From NCBI GenBank assembly GCA_025757645.1, contig CP107216.1, positions 491,001 through 555,000 on the forward strand: a stretch of DNA of 64,000 nt. The letters run 5' to 3'. Numbering within the stretch: position 1 is the first letter of the stretch; every line of letters begins with the position of its first letter. Under the pieces are notes generated by a model that saw nothing but the letters and a program-made list of their open reading frames with translations, was not told the origin of the DNA and did not search any database. The DNA comes from Clostridiales bacterium (GTDB lineage: Bacteria; Bacillota; Clostridia; Oscillospirales; Oscillospiraceae). Positions 53,403 through 62,359 of this stretch are shown here, one piece after another. The position numbers were made by a program, and so were the translations under genes.

Positions 53403-53477
53403 TCAGCGCTTGAGGATGAACCACACAAACGCGCCGCAGGCAATGATCATACCGCCGCCAACTGCTGCAAAGATCAT
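53403..53477 (-). CDS. 24-aa predicted membrane peptide
   Basis: Found by direct reading. MIFAAVGGGMIIACGAFVWFILKR is not quoted further than this class: residues 1-21 are one hydrophobic helix with a Gly-Gly-Gly centre, ending in a basic FILKR. A strong AAAGGAGG lies six bases before the ATG at 53477, and TATAAT (plus strand 53541-53546 in reverse) further upstream. Its size and single helix recall KdpF-like peptides, and it lies next to KdpDE-like regulators, though in the opposite orientation. No function is proven. Confidence 0.55.
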   Translation of the reverse strand: MIFAAVGGGMIIACGAFVWFILKR

Positions 53478-53712
53478 GTGACTGCCTCCTTTCCCCCAAT
53501 GTCCTGTCCGTGTTTCGGACGGGATCTGTGAAGATACTTCATTATAAGGAATCTATGCGCTAAGTTTCCGGAAAACAGCGGCCCAAACGCTGCGCAGCCG
53601 TTAAGAAGGCGGAAAAGAATGCGCCTGAGGCTGCAAAGACCGTCGCGTTCGCGCGGACAATGTGCTATGCTGACAGTGGAGCCAAGACGGCTGTCCGGAA
53701 AGAGGGATGCTT

Positions 53713-54786
53713 ATGCAGAAAGTATGGAAGCGCATGCCGCAGTGGCTGCGTGATACGGTCATGTTCCTTTTTATCATGGGCTGCGCCGTTGCTGTGTGCG
53801 AGCTGCTGTCCGTCTGCTATGACGATAATAACCCGTTTGCCACATCCGTGTTCATTCTGGCTGTGGTGCTCGTCTCGCGCTTCACCACCGGGTATTGGCC
53901 CGGCATTCTGGCGTCGGCCGTCGGCGTGGTGAGCGTGAACTACCTGTTTACATACCCGTTTCACGAATTCAACCTGACGATCGACGGCTATCCGCTGACG
54001 TTCGCGGTTATGCTGGTCGTGAGCGTTCTCGTGAGCACGCTCACGACGCAGATCAAGCGGCAGGAGCAGCTGCGTTACGAGGCGGAAAGAGACCGTATGC
54101 GCGCCAATCTCCTGCGCAGCGTGTCGCACGATATCCGCACGCCGCTGACGGCCATCATGGGCCTGAGCGCGACCGTGGAGGAAAGCGAGACGCTCACGGA
54201 CGAGGGCCGCGGCATGGTCGAGGAGATCCACCAGAACGCGCAGTGGCTGCTGCACCTGTCGGAGAACATCCTGTCCGTCACGCGCTTTTGCGACGAGGGC
54301 GTCGTGATCGAGAAATCGGACGAGGTCGTCGAGGAGATCGTCGGCAGCGCGATCCGGCGCTTTCGCAAAAATTGCGATACCGACATTCCCATCACGGTCT
54401 CAAAGCCGGAAGAGATCCTGCTCGCGCCGATGGACGCCACGCTCATCGAGCAGGTGCTGCTCAACCTGTTGGAGAATGTCGCCAAGCACAGCCCGTCGGC
54501 AACGGAGGTCTTCATCGAGATCCGTGCCGAGGGCCGCCGCGTCTGGCTGACCGTGGCCGACAACGGCGACGGTATCCCGCCGCAGCTGCTCGGTGTACTC
54601 TTTGACGGCTATCTGCCGCTCGGCGCCGTGGAGGCGTCCGACCGCAGCCGCCACATGGGCATCGGCCTGAGCGTCTGCCGCGCGATCGTGCGCGCGCACG
54701 GCGGCGAGATTTATGCAAGAAACAAGATCGACGGCGGCGCGGAGTTCCGCTTCTGGCTGCCGGCGGAGGAGGAATCGAACACATGA
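53713..54786 (+). CDS. KdpD-like sensor histidine kinase, short form
   Basis: 357 aa from MQKVWKRMPQWLRDTV (an in-frame ATG at 53707 is too near the GAGGGA ribosome site). A DUF4118-like four-helix membrane region (residues about 12-105, with VVSVNYLFTYPFHEF) is followed by HisKA (SVSHDIRTPLTAIMGLSATVEE, phospho-histidine near 138) and HATPase_c (LLNLLENVAKHSP, VADNGDGIP, GIGLSVCRAIVRAHGG). KdpD's N-terminal UspA/KdpD domain is lacking, so it may sense something other than potassium. Its stop overlaps the regulator's start by four bases (ATGA). Confidence 0.92.
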   Translation: MQKVWKRMPQWLRDTVMFLFIMGCAVAVCELLSVCYDDNNPFATSVFILAVVLVSRFTTGYWPGILASAVGVVSVNYLFTYPFHEFNLTIDGYPLTFAVMLVVSVLVSTLTTQIKRQEQLRYEAERDRMRANLLRSVSHDIRTPLTAIMGLSATVEESETLTDEGRGMVEEIHQNAQWLLHLSENILSVTRFCDEGVVIEKSDEVVEEIVGSAIRRFRKNCDTDIPITVSKPEEILLAPMDATLIEQVLLNLLENVAKHSPSATEVFIEIRAEGRRVWLTVADNGDGIPPQLLGVLFDGYLPLGAVEASDRSRHMGIGLSVCRAIVRAHGGEIYARNKIDGGAEFRFWLPAEEESNT

Positions 54787-55487
54787 TCCGTGATAAAATC
54801 ATCATCGTTGAGGACGACCCCGGCATCAGCAAATATCTGCAGGCGGCGCTGCGCTCCCATGAGTATGACACGCTGCTCGCGCCCGACGGCAAGACCGCGC
54901 TGGAGATGATCGCCTCGCACTGCCCGGATCTGCTGCTGCTGGATCTCGGCCTGCCGGATATGGACGGCAGCGAGATCATCCGCTCCGTGCGCGCCTGGAG
55001 CCGGATGCCGATCATCATCATCTCGGCCCGCAGCGCGGAGATCGACAAGGCGTCTGCGCTCGACATGGGCGCGGATGACTACCTGACCAAGCCCTTCGGC
55101 ACGGTGGAGCTGCTCGCGCGCATCCGCACGGCGCTGCGCCACACGCGCACCGACGGCACGAGCGATGGCCTGGCCATGACGGGGGAGTACCACGTCGGCG
55201 ACCTGTGCATCGACTACAATAAGCACCGCGTTTTTCTCGCCGGCGAGGACACGCACCTGACGCCGAACGAGTACAAGATCGTGGCGCTGCTCGGCCGGCA
55301 CGCCGGGCAGGTGCTCACCTATAAGTCCATGATGAAGGAGCTCTGGGGGCCCGGCGTCGGCGGCGACAACAAGCTCCTGCGCGTGCACATGGCGAACATC
55401 CGCCGCAAGATCGAGCCGAACCCGGTCGAACCGCAGTATATCTTCACGGAGGTCGGCGTCGGCTACCGCATGGCTGACAGCCACTGA
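54783..55487 (+). CDS. KdpE-like OmpR-family response regulator
   Basis: 234 aa. The receiver domain has IVEDDPGISKYLQ, LLLLDLGLPDMDG with phospho-Asp near residue 55, and DYLTKPFG. The C-terminal winged helix ends LLRVHMANIRRKIEPNP and IFTEVGVGYRM, typical of KdpE. It is coupled to the kinase upstream. No kdpABC genes lie in the window, so targets are unknown. A terminator follows. Confidence 0.95.
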   Translation: MIRDKIIIVEDDPGISKYLQAALRSHEYDTLLAPDGKTALEMIASHCPDLLLLDLGLPDMDGSEIIRSVRAWSRMPIIIISARSAEIDKASALDMGADDYLTKPFGTVELLARIRTALRHTRTDGTSDGLAMTGEYHVGDLCIDYNKHRVFLAGEDTHLTPNEYKIVALLGRHAGQVLTYKSMMKELWGPGVGGDNKLLRVHMANIRRKIEPNPVEPQYIFTEVGVGYRMADSH

Positions 55488-55505
55488 ACCGAGCATAAAC
55501 GTCAT

Positions 55506-55538
55506 AAAGCGCCCGGAGCGATCGCTCCGGGCGCTTTT
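55506..55538 (+). terminator. Terminator of the two-component system
   Basis: AAAGCGCCCGGAGCG / CGCTCCGGGCGCTTT. Confidence 0.9.
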
Positions 55539-55625
55539 CGTGCCCTGCCATGCGTTCGTCCGCCGTGCGTCACAGCGCGGGAGGCAGGCGCGTGCCGAAA
55601 CGGCGTCCGTTTCTCGAACGTGGGC

Positions 55626-55664
55626 AAAAAGATCCTCGCCCGCAGATGTGCGGACGAGGATCTT
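55626..55664 (-). terminator. Terminator of the PlsC-like gene (minus strand)
   Basis: AAGATCCTCGCCCGC (55629-55643) with GCGGACGAGGATCTT (55650-55664), one mismatch; on the minus strand it is followed by TTTTTG. Confidence 0.82.
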
Positions 55665-55680
55665 GCCTGTGATCCCGGAA

Positions 55681-56481
55681 TTATTTGCCCAGCTCGGCGA
55701 TCATTTTGCTGCGGATGCCTTCGGTGAGGGCGTTCGTTTTTGTGGCCTTGACCGTTTCGGCCGGGATGACCTCGCGGATGCTGAGATACACGTGCGTGCG
55801 CCGCCAGGGGACGTTGTGCGCGATGCGCTCCGTGCCCTCGATGGTCGCAACGACGATGGGGACATTGGCCTTCTGCGCGATCTTGAGCGAGCCGGCGTGC
55901 CAGGGCAGCAGCTCGCCGCTTTTGCTGCGCGTGCCCTCGGGATAGATGGCGAACGAGCACTCATGCGCGCGGATGAGGTCGGCCGCGGCGTTGATCGTGG
56001 TCAGAGCGTTGCGCGCGTTCTCGCGGTCGATCGGCAGAAAGCAGCACCGGCGCACGAACGGGCCGATGACGAACTTGCGCATGTTCGACGGCTTGGACAC
56101 GAACGCCAGCCGCCAGCGCCGCAGCACCCACCACTGCACCATGGGGTCAAAGTTCGAGCGATGGTTGCTCACGAACAGATATTCTGTGTCCGTCGGCACT
56201 TTTTCGAGCCCCGTGACGTGGATCTTCACGCGGCAGAGCGCAAGAATCCAGCCGTCGAGCGCCATCGTCAGCGCGTGATAAAACGGGCTGATGTGCGTGT
56301 ACATTTTGTTCGGTCCGGCGAACCACGTGCAGACAAACATCAGCAGCACGTACACAAGATTCGCTGCCACGAAGCAGGCAATCAGGATCGGCAGCAGCCA
56401 CCAGTAGCTCAGCGCGGGGGACAAAAAATAAATCCACGCGGTGCTGAGCACAGCGGGAATGAGCAGCAGATAATAGAGCAT
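55681..56481 (-). CDS. 1-acyl-sn-glycerol-3-phosphate acyltransferase (PlsC-like)
   Basis: 266 aa. Two N-terminal membrane helices (residues 2-20 and 29-52) precede the acyltransferase domain with the catalytic motif NHRSNFDP (H-x4-D) near residue 109 and the phosphate-binding YPEGTRSKSGE near 180. It converts lysophosphatidic to phosphatidic acid or acts on a similar lysophospholipid. Start ATG at 56481; the GAAGGTG ribosome site is weak. Confidence 0.92.
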   Translation of the reverse strand: MLYYLLLIPAVLSTAWIYFLSPALSYWWLLPILIACFVAANLVYVLLMFVCTWFAGPNKMYTHISPFYHALTMALDGWILALCRVKIHVTGLEKVPTDTEYLFVSNHRSNFDPMVQWWVLRRWRLAFVSKPSNMRKFVIGPFVRRCCFLPIDRENARNALTTINAAADLIRAHECSFAIYPEGTRSKSGELLPWHAGSLKIAQKANVPIVVATIEGTERIAHNVPWRRTHVYLSIREVIPAETVKATKTNALTEGIRSKMIAELGK

Positions 56482-56530
56482 GAACGGGCACCTTCAAGCA
56501 TATTAAATATTAAAATATTGCCAATAATCA

Positions 56531-56560
56531 TTGACGATAAACTTCCAAATCTATTATAAT
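56531..56560 (+). promoter_or_regulatory. Promoter of the YhhN gene
   Basis: TTGACG (56531-56536), 18 bp, TATAAT (56555-56560). Confidence 0.7.
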
Positions 56561-56644
56561 TGCATCGGAATACCGTGTCAATGAACGAGATGTAAACTTG
56601 CGCGGATTCCGAACACATTCTGATTGGAGATAGGATGGGATAAG

Positions 56645-57310
56645 ATGATCGTATTAAAATGGGTGTTCCCGGTGTCCCTGGCGGTGCTCGCCATTGTGCA
56701 CCTCGTCAGCTGCTGGCGCGGCGATGACGACCTGCGCAAGCCGACGAAGGTCGCGCTGATGCCGGTCGTTGCGCTGAGCTACCTCGCCTTTGCCCGCCAG
56801 CCGTCGCTTTGGGTGGTCGCCGGCCTGCTGTTTGGCTGCCTGGGCGATCTGTTTTTGCTCTGGCCGCTCAAGAAGAAGTTCTTTGCGCTCGGCACGTCGT
56901 CGTTCTTCCTGGGCCACGTGTGCTACCTGATCTTTATCTACACGCACTATGTCATCCGCGTCAGCTGGATCTGGATCGTCGTGGTCTGCGTGATCTATGC
57001 CGCCGGTGCCGCGTTCGTGTACGCCAACAGCCGCAGGAGCATCCCGCGCGCGCTGCGTCCGCTGGCGCTGGCGTATATGCTCATGCTCTGCGTGCTGAGC
57101 GTGAGCCTGATCCTGCCGCTGCTGACGGCGTTCTGGTGGGGCAAGCTCGTGGCGTTTTTCGGCGCGACGTTCTTCCTCGCGTCCGACGGTGTGCTGTGCG
57201 ACATGCTCTTCGTCAAGAAGGCTGAGCCCACGCAGCAGAACTTTGTTGTCATGTGCACGTACATCCTTGCGCAGACGCTGCTGGCCATCGGCTTTGCGGC
57301 CTGCCCGTGA
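56645..57310 (+). CDS. YhhN-family membrane protein (lysoplasmalogenase-like)
   Basis: 221 aa from MIVLKWVFPVSLAVLAI, with about eight short hydrophobic helices. The YhhN pattern is KPTKVALMPVVALSYLAF, LFGCLGDLFLLWP and GHVCYLIFIY in the first half and LASDGVLCDMLFVKK near the end. Family members include lysoplasmalogenase TMEM86B; in an anaerobe with plasmalogens that activity is plausible, but not proven. It stands alone between its promoter and terminator. Confidence 0.85.
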   Translation: MIVLKWVFPVSLAVLAIVHLVSCWRGDDDLRKPTKVALMPVVALSYLAFARQPSLWVVAGLLFGCLGDLFLLWPLKKKFFALGTSSFFLGHVCYLIFIYTHYVIRVSWIWIVVVCVIYAAGAAFVYANSRRSIPRALRPLALAYMLMLCVLSVSLILPLLTAFWWGKLVAFFGATFFLASDGVLCDMLFVKKAEPTQQNFVVMCTYILAQTLLAIGFAACP

Positions 57311-57340
57311 TTGTTAAAAATCTAGGCATTTCAAAGGGAA

Positions 57341-57374
57341 ACGGGACTCTCCGCCACCGGAGAGTCCCGTTTTA
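57341..57374 (+). terminator. Terminator of the YhhN gene
   Basis: ACGGGACTCTCC / GGAGAGTCCCGT with a 6-nt loop, then TTT. Confidence 0.9.
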
Positions 57375-57416
57375 TGTACAGCGGTGGAAAAATCTTAAAA
57401 AATTTGCTATTTTCTC

Positions 57417-57445
57417 TTTACACCGGGAAGAAAATGCAATACAAT
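57417..57445 (+). promoter_or_regulatory. Promoter of the GntR gene
   Basis: TTTACA (57417-57422), 17 bp, TACAAT (57440-57445). Confidence 0.6.
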
Positions 57446-57486
57446 GCGTAGCATCTACAGGAGGTTTTTTCGGGGGGAAAAAGAAT

Positions 57487-58227
57487 ATGGCAAAAGAAAA
57501 GGAAACGGAAAACCGGTCGGAACGGGAGCGGTTTCTTGACTGCATGCTCAAAGAGATCCTCAGCGGGCGGCGCAATCCGGGCGACCGGCTGCCGACGGAG
57601 AGTGAGCTGGCCGAGCAGTACGGCCTGCGCAAGACGAACGTGCATCTTGGCCTGCAGGAGCTGGAGCGCCTGGGCTTTCTGAAGGTCGTGCCCCGGCACG
57701 CGACCTATGTCGCGCCTTACTGGGAGCAGGCGAACCTGGAGACGCTGGCCGCCATCATGACGCACGGCGGCAAACCGCAGCCGGAGCTGGTGGATGCGTT
57801 TCTGGAGCTGCGCGAAATGGTCGCGCTCGGCTGGTTCCGCTGGACGGGCCGCAACCCCAAAACGGAGCAGATGCGGCACCTGTACGGGCTGCTCGAGCGG
57901 ATGGAGGCCATCGCCTACGCGCCGGACGGAGAGAAGGATAATCCGAAATTTCTGGATCTGGTCAATCAGTTTCTGGTGTGCATGTTTGCCGAGTCGGACA
58001 ACATGATCTTCCGCGTCCTGCTGCGCTCGTCGCGCGAGCTTGCGCACGTGACGTATTACATCGTGGCGTACACGCTGGATACGCAGGAGCTGTGCAAGAC
58101 TTACCGCACGGTGCTCGACGGGCTGACAAGCGGGCACGCATCCGAGGCGATCGACTACTGGTGCGGCTGGAGCGACAGGGTCACGGTGCAGTACCGCGAG
58201 GCGCTGCTGCAGCTCGGAAGCGAATGA
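57487..58227 (+). CDS. GntR-family (FadR-type) transcriptional regulator
   Basis: 246 aa. The N-terminal winged helix (LKEILSGRRNPGDRLPTESELAEQYGLRKTNVHLGLQELERLGFLKVVPRHATYV) is classical GntR. The C-terminal all-helical domain begins VDAFLELREMVALGWFRWTGRN, a FadR-like FCD domain that binds small organic acids. No target operon is evident; it could act elsewhere. A spaced AGGAGG (57460) and a G-run precede the ATG at 57487. A hairpin terminator follows the stop. Confidence 0.9.
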   Translation: MAKEKETENRSERERFLDCMLKEILSGRRNPGDRLPTESELAEQYGLRKTNVHLGLQELERLGFLKVVPRHATYVAPYWEQANLETLAAIMTHGGKPQPELVDAFLELREMVALGWFRWTGRNPKTEQMRHLYGLLERMEAIAYAPDGEKDNPKFLDLVNQFLVCMFAESDNMIFRVLLRSSRELAHVTYYIVAYTLDTQELCKTYRTVLDGLTSGHASEAIDYWCGWSDRVTVQYREALLQLGSE

Positions 58228-58234
58228 CCCATGC

Positions 58235-58274
58235 TTTTTACCCCGGGGGGACCAATGTCCCGCCGGGGTAAAAG
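58235..58274. terminator. Terminator after the GntR gene
   Basis: TTTTTACCCCGG / CCGGGGTAAAAG with inner GGGAC/GTCCC. Confidence 0.78.
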
Positions 58275-58362
58275 CGTTATTTGTGAACTTTTCGCGCCGC
58301 GGTTGCGCTCGGCGTGCGCTTGTGTTAAAATCAGGGAAAGAAAACCGGAAGGGAGCGAGCAC

Positions 58363-59994
58363 ATGAAGCTGACATTTATCCGCGCCGACCACGAGGTGAC
58401 CGGCAGCTGCACCCTGCTCGAGATCGGCGGGCACTACGGCCTGATCGACTGCGGCATGGAGCAGGGGCGCGATCTGTTCGAGAATATCGCCATTCCCGTC
58501 CCGGCGGCACAGATCGAGTTCGTGCTCGTCACGCACGCGCACATGGATCACACCGGCCACCTGCCGCTGCTGTATAAGCAGGGCTTTCGCGGCACGGTCT
58601 ACGCCACGGAGGCAACGTGCGACCTGTGCGGTATCATGCTGCGCGACGCGGCGCACATTCAGATGTCCGAGGCCGAGTGGAAGGGGCGCAAGGCCGCCCG
58701 CGCCGGCCAGCCGGCGCCCGAGCCGCTGTATACGCTCGAGGATGTGGAGGGCGTGCTGCGCCTGCTGCGCCCGTGCGGCTACGGCAAGCGCATCCAGGTC
58801 GGCGAGAACATCATTATCCGCTTCACGGATGTCGGCCACCTGCTTGGCAGCGCGTGCATCGAGGCGTGGCTCACCGAGGGCGGCACGGAAAAGAAGATCG
58901 TCTTTTCCGGCGATATCGGCAACACCGACCAGCCCATCATCCGCGATCCGCAGACCGTCTCGGGCGCGGACTACGTGCTCATCGAGTCGACTTACGGTGA
59001 CCGCAGCCACGGCCCGCGCGTGGACTATCTGACCGCGCTCGCGGACTGCATCCAGCGCACGCTCGACCGCGGCGGCAATGTCGTCATCCCGTCGTTCGCC
59101 GTCGGCCGCACGCAGGAGCTGCTGTATTTCATCCGCCAGATCAAGGACGCCGGCATGGTGCACGGCCACCCGCACTTCCCCGTGTATGTGGACAGCCCGC
59201 TCGCCAACGAGGCCACGCGCGTCTTTTTGCAGACGGACACGAGCTTTCTCGACGACGAGGCCTGCGCGCTCATCCGCAGCGGCATCAACCCGCTGTATTT
59301 TGACGACCTGCACACCGCCGTCACGAAGGAAGACTCCATGGCGCTCAACACCGACAAGACGCCGAAGGTCATCCTCTCCTCGAGCGGCATGTGCGATGCC
59401 GGCCGCATCCGCCACCATCTGAAGTATAACCTCTGGCGGCCGGAGTGCACGGTGCTGTTCGTGGGCTATCAGGCAGTCGGCACGCTCGGCCGCAAGCTGC
59501 ACGACGGCGCCGAGAGTGTGAAGATCTTCGGCGACGAGATCGCCGTGCACGCCGAGATCACCGTCCTGCCCGGTGTGAGCGGCCACGCGGATAAGCAGGG
59601 GCTGCTGGGCTGGATCAATGCCATGGAGCAAAAGCCTGCGCACGTATTCGTCAACCACGGCGATGACGATGCGTGCACGGCGTTCGCCGCCTGCCTGCGC
59701 GACGAGTACGGCTACGACGCGGACGCACCCTACAGCGGCAGCGAATTTGACCTCGCTGCCGGCGCGTATACCTATGTTGCTCCGCCGCGGCCCATCCGCC
59801 GCGACGAGACGCGCCAGGCTGCCGCGGCCGGAAAGCGCCGCGAGAGCCCGGCCTACGCGCGGCTGCAGCGCGCGCTCGGCGAGCTCACGGCCCTCGTGCG
59901 CCGCTGCGCCGGCTGCCCGAACAAGGGCCTGAGCGCCTTTGCCGAGGAGCTCGAGCGGCTCACCGCCCGCTGGCGCGACCGGCTCGCTCCGTGA
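58363..59994 (+). CDS. Beta-CASP metallo-beta-lactamase fold ribonuclease-like protein
   Basis: 543 aa from MKLTFIRADHEVTGSCTLLE. The metallo-beta-lactamase core has HAHMDHTGHLP (zinc ligands, near residue 65), DVGHLLGSACIE and FSGDIGNTDQPI. The beta-CASP and RMMBL parts are recognised by VIPSFAVGRTQELLYFIRQI, SSSGMCDAGRIRHHLKYNL, and PGVSGHADKQGLLGWI. Such enzymes are KH-less, CPSF-type RNA exo/endonucleases acting in mRNA decay or processing. C-terminal extra helices (about residues 485-543) contain CAGCPNKG. ATG at 58363 after GGAAGGGAG. Confidence 0.9.
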   Translation: MKLTFIRADHEVTGSCTLLEIGGHYGLIDCGMEQGRDLFENIAIPVPAAQIEFVLVTHAHMDHTGHLPLLYKQGFRGTVYATEATCDLCGIMLRDAAHIQMSEAEWKGRKAARAGQPAPEPLYTLEDVEGVLRLLRPCGYGKRIQVGENIIIRFTDVGHLLGSACIEAWLTEGGTEKKIVFSGDIGNTDQPIIRDPQTVSGADYVLIESTYGDRSHGPRVDYLTALADCIQRTLDRGGNVVIPSFAVGRTQELLYFIRQIKDAGMVHGHPHFPVYVDSPLANEATRVFLQTDTSFLDDEACALIRSGINPLYFDDLHTAVTKEDSMALNTDKTPKVILSSSGMCDAGRIRHHLKYNLWRPECTVLFVGYQAVGTLGRKLHDGAESVKIFGDEIAVHAEITVLPGVSGHADKQGLLGWINAMEQKPAHVFVNHGDDDACTAFAACLRDEYGYDADAPYSGSEFDLAAGAYTYVAPPRPIRRDETRQAAAAGKRRESPAYARLQRALGELTALVRRCAGCPNKGLSAFAEELERLTARWRDRLAP

Positions 59995-60015
59995 GCGGAG
60001 ATCGCACATAGACAG

Positions 60016-60050
60016 AAACCGCCCTGCCGGGCCTCCGGCAGGGCGGTTTT
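60016..60050. terminator. Terminator between the ribonuclease-like gene and gerAB
   Basis: AAACCGCCCTGCCGG / CCGGCAGGGCGGTTT with GCCT loop; serves both convergent genes. Confidence 0.9.
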
Positions 60051-60054
60051 GCGC

Positions 60055-61164
60055 TTAGATCTTTCCGCGCGCGCGGCCGATCAGATACATCCCGACCGTG
60101 CCGACGCCCAGCAGGACGATGTTCACGACCGGCACGACGTTCGTCTGCAGCGCGTCGGTCTCGAATGCGTTCTGCGCCAGAAACAGCGCTCCTGCCCCGG
60201 CTGCTGCCGCGCACAGGAGCACGAGCGCGGGCGGGTTCTTCTGCGCGAACAGCCGCCCGTCGCGTGAGCACGCCGCACGCAGGCAGTTGACCGCCAGCGT
60301 CAGCAGCATTGACACGAGCACAAAGTCCGGCAGCACCCACAGCCCGATCACGAGCGCGCCGAAGCGCTCGACCGCGTGAAACAGGCTCACATTGCGCAGC
60401 ATGGTGAAAAACGGGTGGGTGAGCTTTGCCGTCAGCTCCGCGCCGAGAATGCCGATCGCGAACGCGCTCAGCAGCGTCACGAGCACGCACATGCGCACGC
60501 ACCACCACCCGGCCGCGCGCCCCCGGCCGGGTGCGGCCGGCGTGTGCCCGCCGGTGAACGCACCGAAAAACAGCACCGCCGCCCCGATGCCGAACACCGT
60601 CAGCCCGCTGCGCGCCACGCCGGGGAGATCCTGCGCCGTCACGGGCAGCAGATTGTTCACGTTCAGCCCCGGCGCCGCAAACACCAGCACCAGCGCCAGC
60701 ACGAGCATCAGCAGCGGCAGAAAGATCTCTGAGGCGCGAAAGAGCGCCTTGGTGCTCCCGAGCGCGCCGCAGACCGCCATGGTCAGGATCGTCACCACGA
60801 ACGGCCACGGCCGGCTCAGCGGGAACACCGCCTCGATGAACCGCTCGGCCCCGATGCGCAGCGCAAACGCACTGTAGAGCAGAAACCACAGCGCGTAGAC
60901 GCCCAGCAGCACGCGCCCCGCGACCGGCCCGAGCGCGCGCAGCGTGATCTCGCCGATGCCCTCACCCGGCCGCCCGCGATGCAGAATGCCCTCGAGCATC
61001 CACGCGAACAGCAGCAGCGGCACCAGCGCCGCCAGCGCGCACAGCCATCCGCCGCAGCCGGCCTCCGCGGTCGTCTTGCGCGGCACGAGATGCAGCAGCG
61101 GCGAGAGCAGCACCATCGTGCACAGCGCGTAGTACTGCCGCCGCGTGAGTTGAAGTCCCGTCAT
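60055..61164 (-). CDS. gerAB: Spore germinant receptor permease subunit GerAB
   Basis: 369 aa from MTGLQLTRRQYYALCTMVLL with ten predicted membrane helices, APC-like fold. It is the B subunit of an inner-membrane germinant receptor that senses nutrients. It carries the family's start (LTRRQYYALCTMVLLSPLLHLVPR), GIGEITLRALGPVAGRVLLGVYALWF and MLRNVSLFHAVERFGALVIGLWVL. The ATG overlaps the gerAC stop by four bases. The nutrient recognised is unknown. Confidence 0.9.
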   Translation of the reverse strand: MTGLQLTRRQYYALCTMVLLSPLLHLVPRKTTAEAGCGGWLCALAALVPLLLFAWMLEGILHRGRPGEGIGEITLRALGPVAGRVLLGVYALWFLLYSAFALRIGAERFIEAVFPLSRPWPFVVTILTMAVCGALGSTKALFRASEIFLPLLMLVLALVLVFAAPGLNVNNLLPVTAQDLPGVARSGLTVFGIGAAVLFFGAFTGGHTPAAPGRGRAAGWWCVRMCVLVTLLSAFAIGILGAELTAKLTHPFFTMLRNVSLFHAVERFGALVIGLWVLPDFVLVSMLLTLAVNCLRAACSRDGRLFAQKNPPALVLLCAAAAGAGALFLAQNAFETDALQTNVVPVVNIVLLGVGTVGMYLIGRARGKI

Positions 61165-62327
61165 GTTCCGCCTCCCGATGTGTCGATGCCGTCGCGCAGG
61201 TCGAATGTCCGGCCCACGTCGGCGCTGACCGTCACGCGCACCGGCACGGCCTGCCAGACGGCCGGCCAGTCGTCGCGGATGGCGGCCCATCTGCGCCCGC
61301 CGCCGATGGCGAGCGCCTGCCCCACGCCGAGAAAGTCCGCACCCAGCGCCTGTGATACGGCGATCACGTCCTCCGCCCAGCCGGTCACGAGGGCGGCGAG
61401 CGCCGCGTTGAGCTCGTCCTGATAGGCCTGCGCCGTGATCCGGCGCGGCACGCGCAGCTCGGCGATACTCGCGCGCAGCTTCAGCGTCACGTCCACGCGC
61501 GCGAGCGCGCCGTCGCTGCTCCATACCGGGCGAAAGCGCGTCTTGCACGTGCCGAGCGTGAGCATGACGGTGCTGCCGTCGCTGTCGGTGACGGCGAGAT
61601 CGCCGTGCCCGGCTACGCCGAGGAGCATGCTGGCCCCGCGCGCCGTCTCTGGCTCGATGCTGCCGACGTAGTCCCCGTCGCGGAAGATCGCGTATCCCGC
61701 CGGGGCGAGCGCCAGCTTGCCGCCCTCGTCCTCCGGCGTGCGCACGCACGTCACAGCGCCCACCACGGCGCAGCCGCTGCCCGCGAGCGCGCGGGCGATG
61801 TCCGTGCAGGAGCAGGCATGGCTCGTGCCGTCGAGCGCGATGTCCTTTTCCAGCGCCGCGAGCGCTTCCGTCACGTCGGCCTTGTCGTCGCCCGTCTCCA
61901 TGACCGCCTGCTGCGCCGTGCCGCCGCGCACGATGAACAGCGGCGCGCTCAGGCGCATGTCCGGGTCGCGCGCGATGAAGTCCAGCAGCGGCGCGAGCCC
62001 GCCCGCGGCGGCCGCCTCCTCGCCGAGGAGCAGATAGCTCGTCTGTGCGTAAAACAGCTCGGCGCTCGGCGTGCGGTCCTGCAGCTGGTCGAGCGCCGCG
62101 AGCATCGACACGCCGGACTGCGTCATGCGCTTCGGCGCCTCGTTCTCGCACGCCTTGCCCGTCGCCGCACTCAGGCACACGCCCTCCGGCGCGCGGTCTA
62201 CGCCGATCGTCTGGATCAGCGCCAGATCCTCGACCGGGCGGTAATTGCTCGAGATCGCGCCGGTGCTGCACCCGCTGCACAGCATGCCCGCTGCCAGCAG
62301 CAGCGCCAGTGCCCGTCTGTGCCGCAT
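61161..62327 (-). CDS. gerAC: Spore germinant receptor lipoprotein subunit GerAC
   Basis: 388 aa with a signal peptide and lipobox LCSGCS (Cys near residue 20). The mature part has the GerAC family blocks: YRPVEDLALIQTIGVDRAPEG, LFYAQTSYLLLGEEAAAAGG and the beta-rich C-terminal domain with VDVTLKLRASIAELRV. GerC subunits are lipid-anchored to the outer face of the spore inner membrane. It lies between gerAA and gerAB, the order seen in gerK-type operons. Confidence 0.9.
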   Translation of the reverse strand: MRHRRALALLLAAGMLCSGCSTGAISSNYRPVEDLALIQTIGVDRAPEGVCLSAATGKACENEAPKRMTQSGVSMLAALDQLQDRTPSAELFYAQTSYLLLGEEAAAAGGLAPLLDFIARDPDMRLSAPLFIVRGGTAQQAVMETGDDKADVTEALAALEKDIALDGTSHACSCTDIARALAGSGCAVVGAVTCVRTPEDEGGKLALAPAGYAIFRDGDYVGSIEPETARGASMLLGVAGHGDLAVTDSDGSTVMLTLGTCKTRFRPVWSSDGALARVDVTLKLRASIAELRVPRRITAQAYQDELNAALAALVTGWAEDVIAVSQALGADFLGVGQALAIGGGRRWAAIRDDWPAVWQAVPVRVTVSADVGRTFDLRDGIDTSGGGT

Positions 62328-62359
62328 GGACCATCCCTCCTTATATTATATGGTGTGCC

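Noticed and set aside
60055..62334. Possible gerC-gerB fusion protein of 759 residues
   Set aside because: The long frame is a shadow of gerAC in its first half; the real gerAB starts at 61164, overlapping the gerAC stop by four bases.
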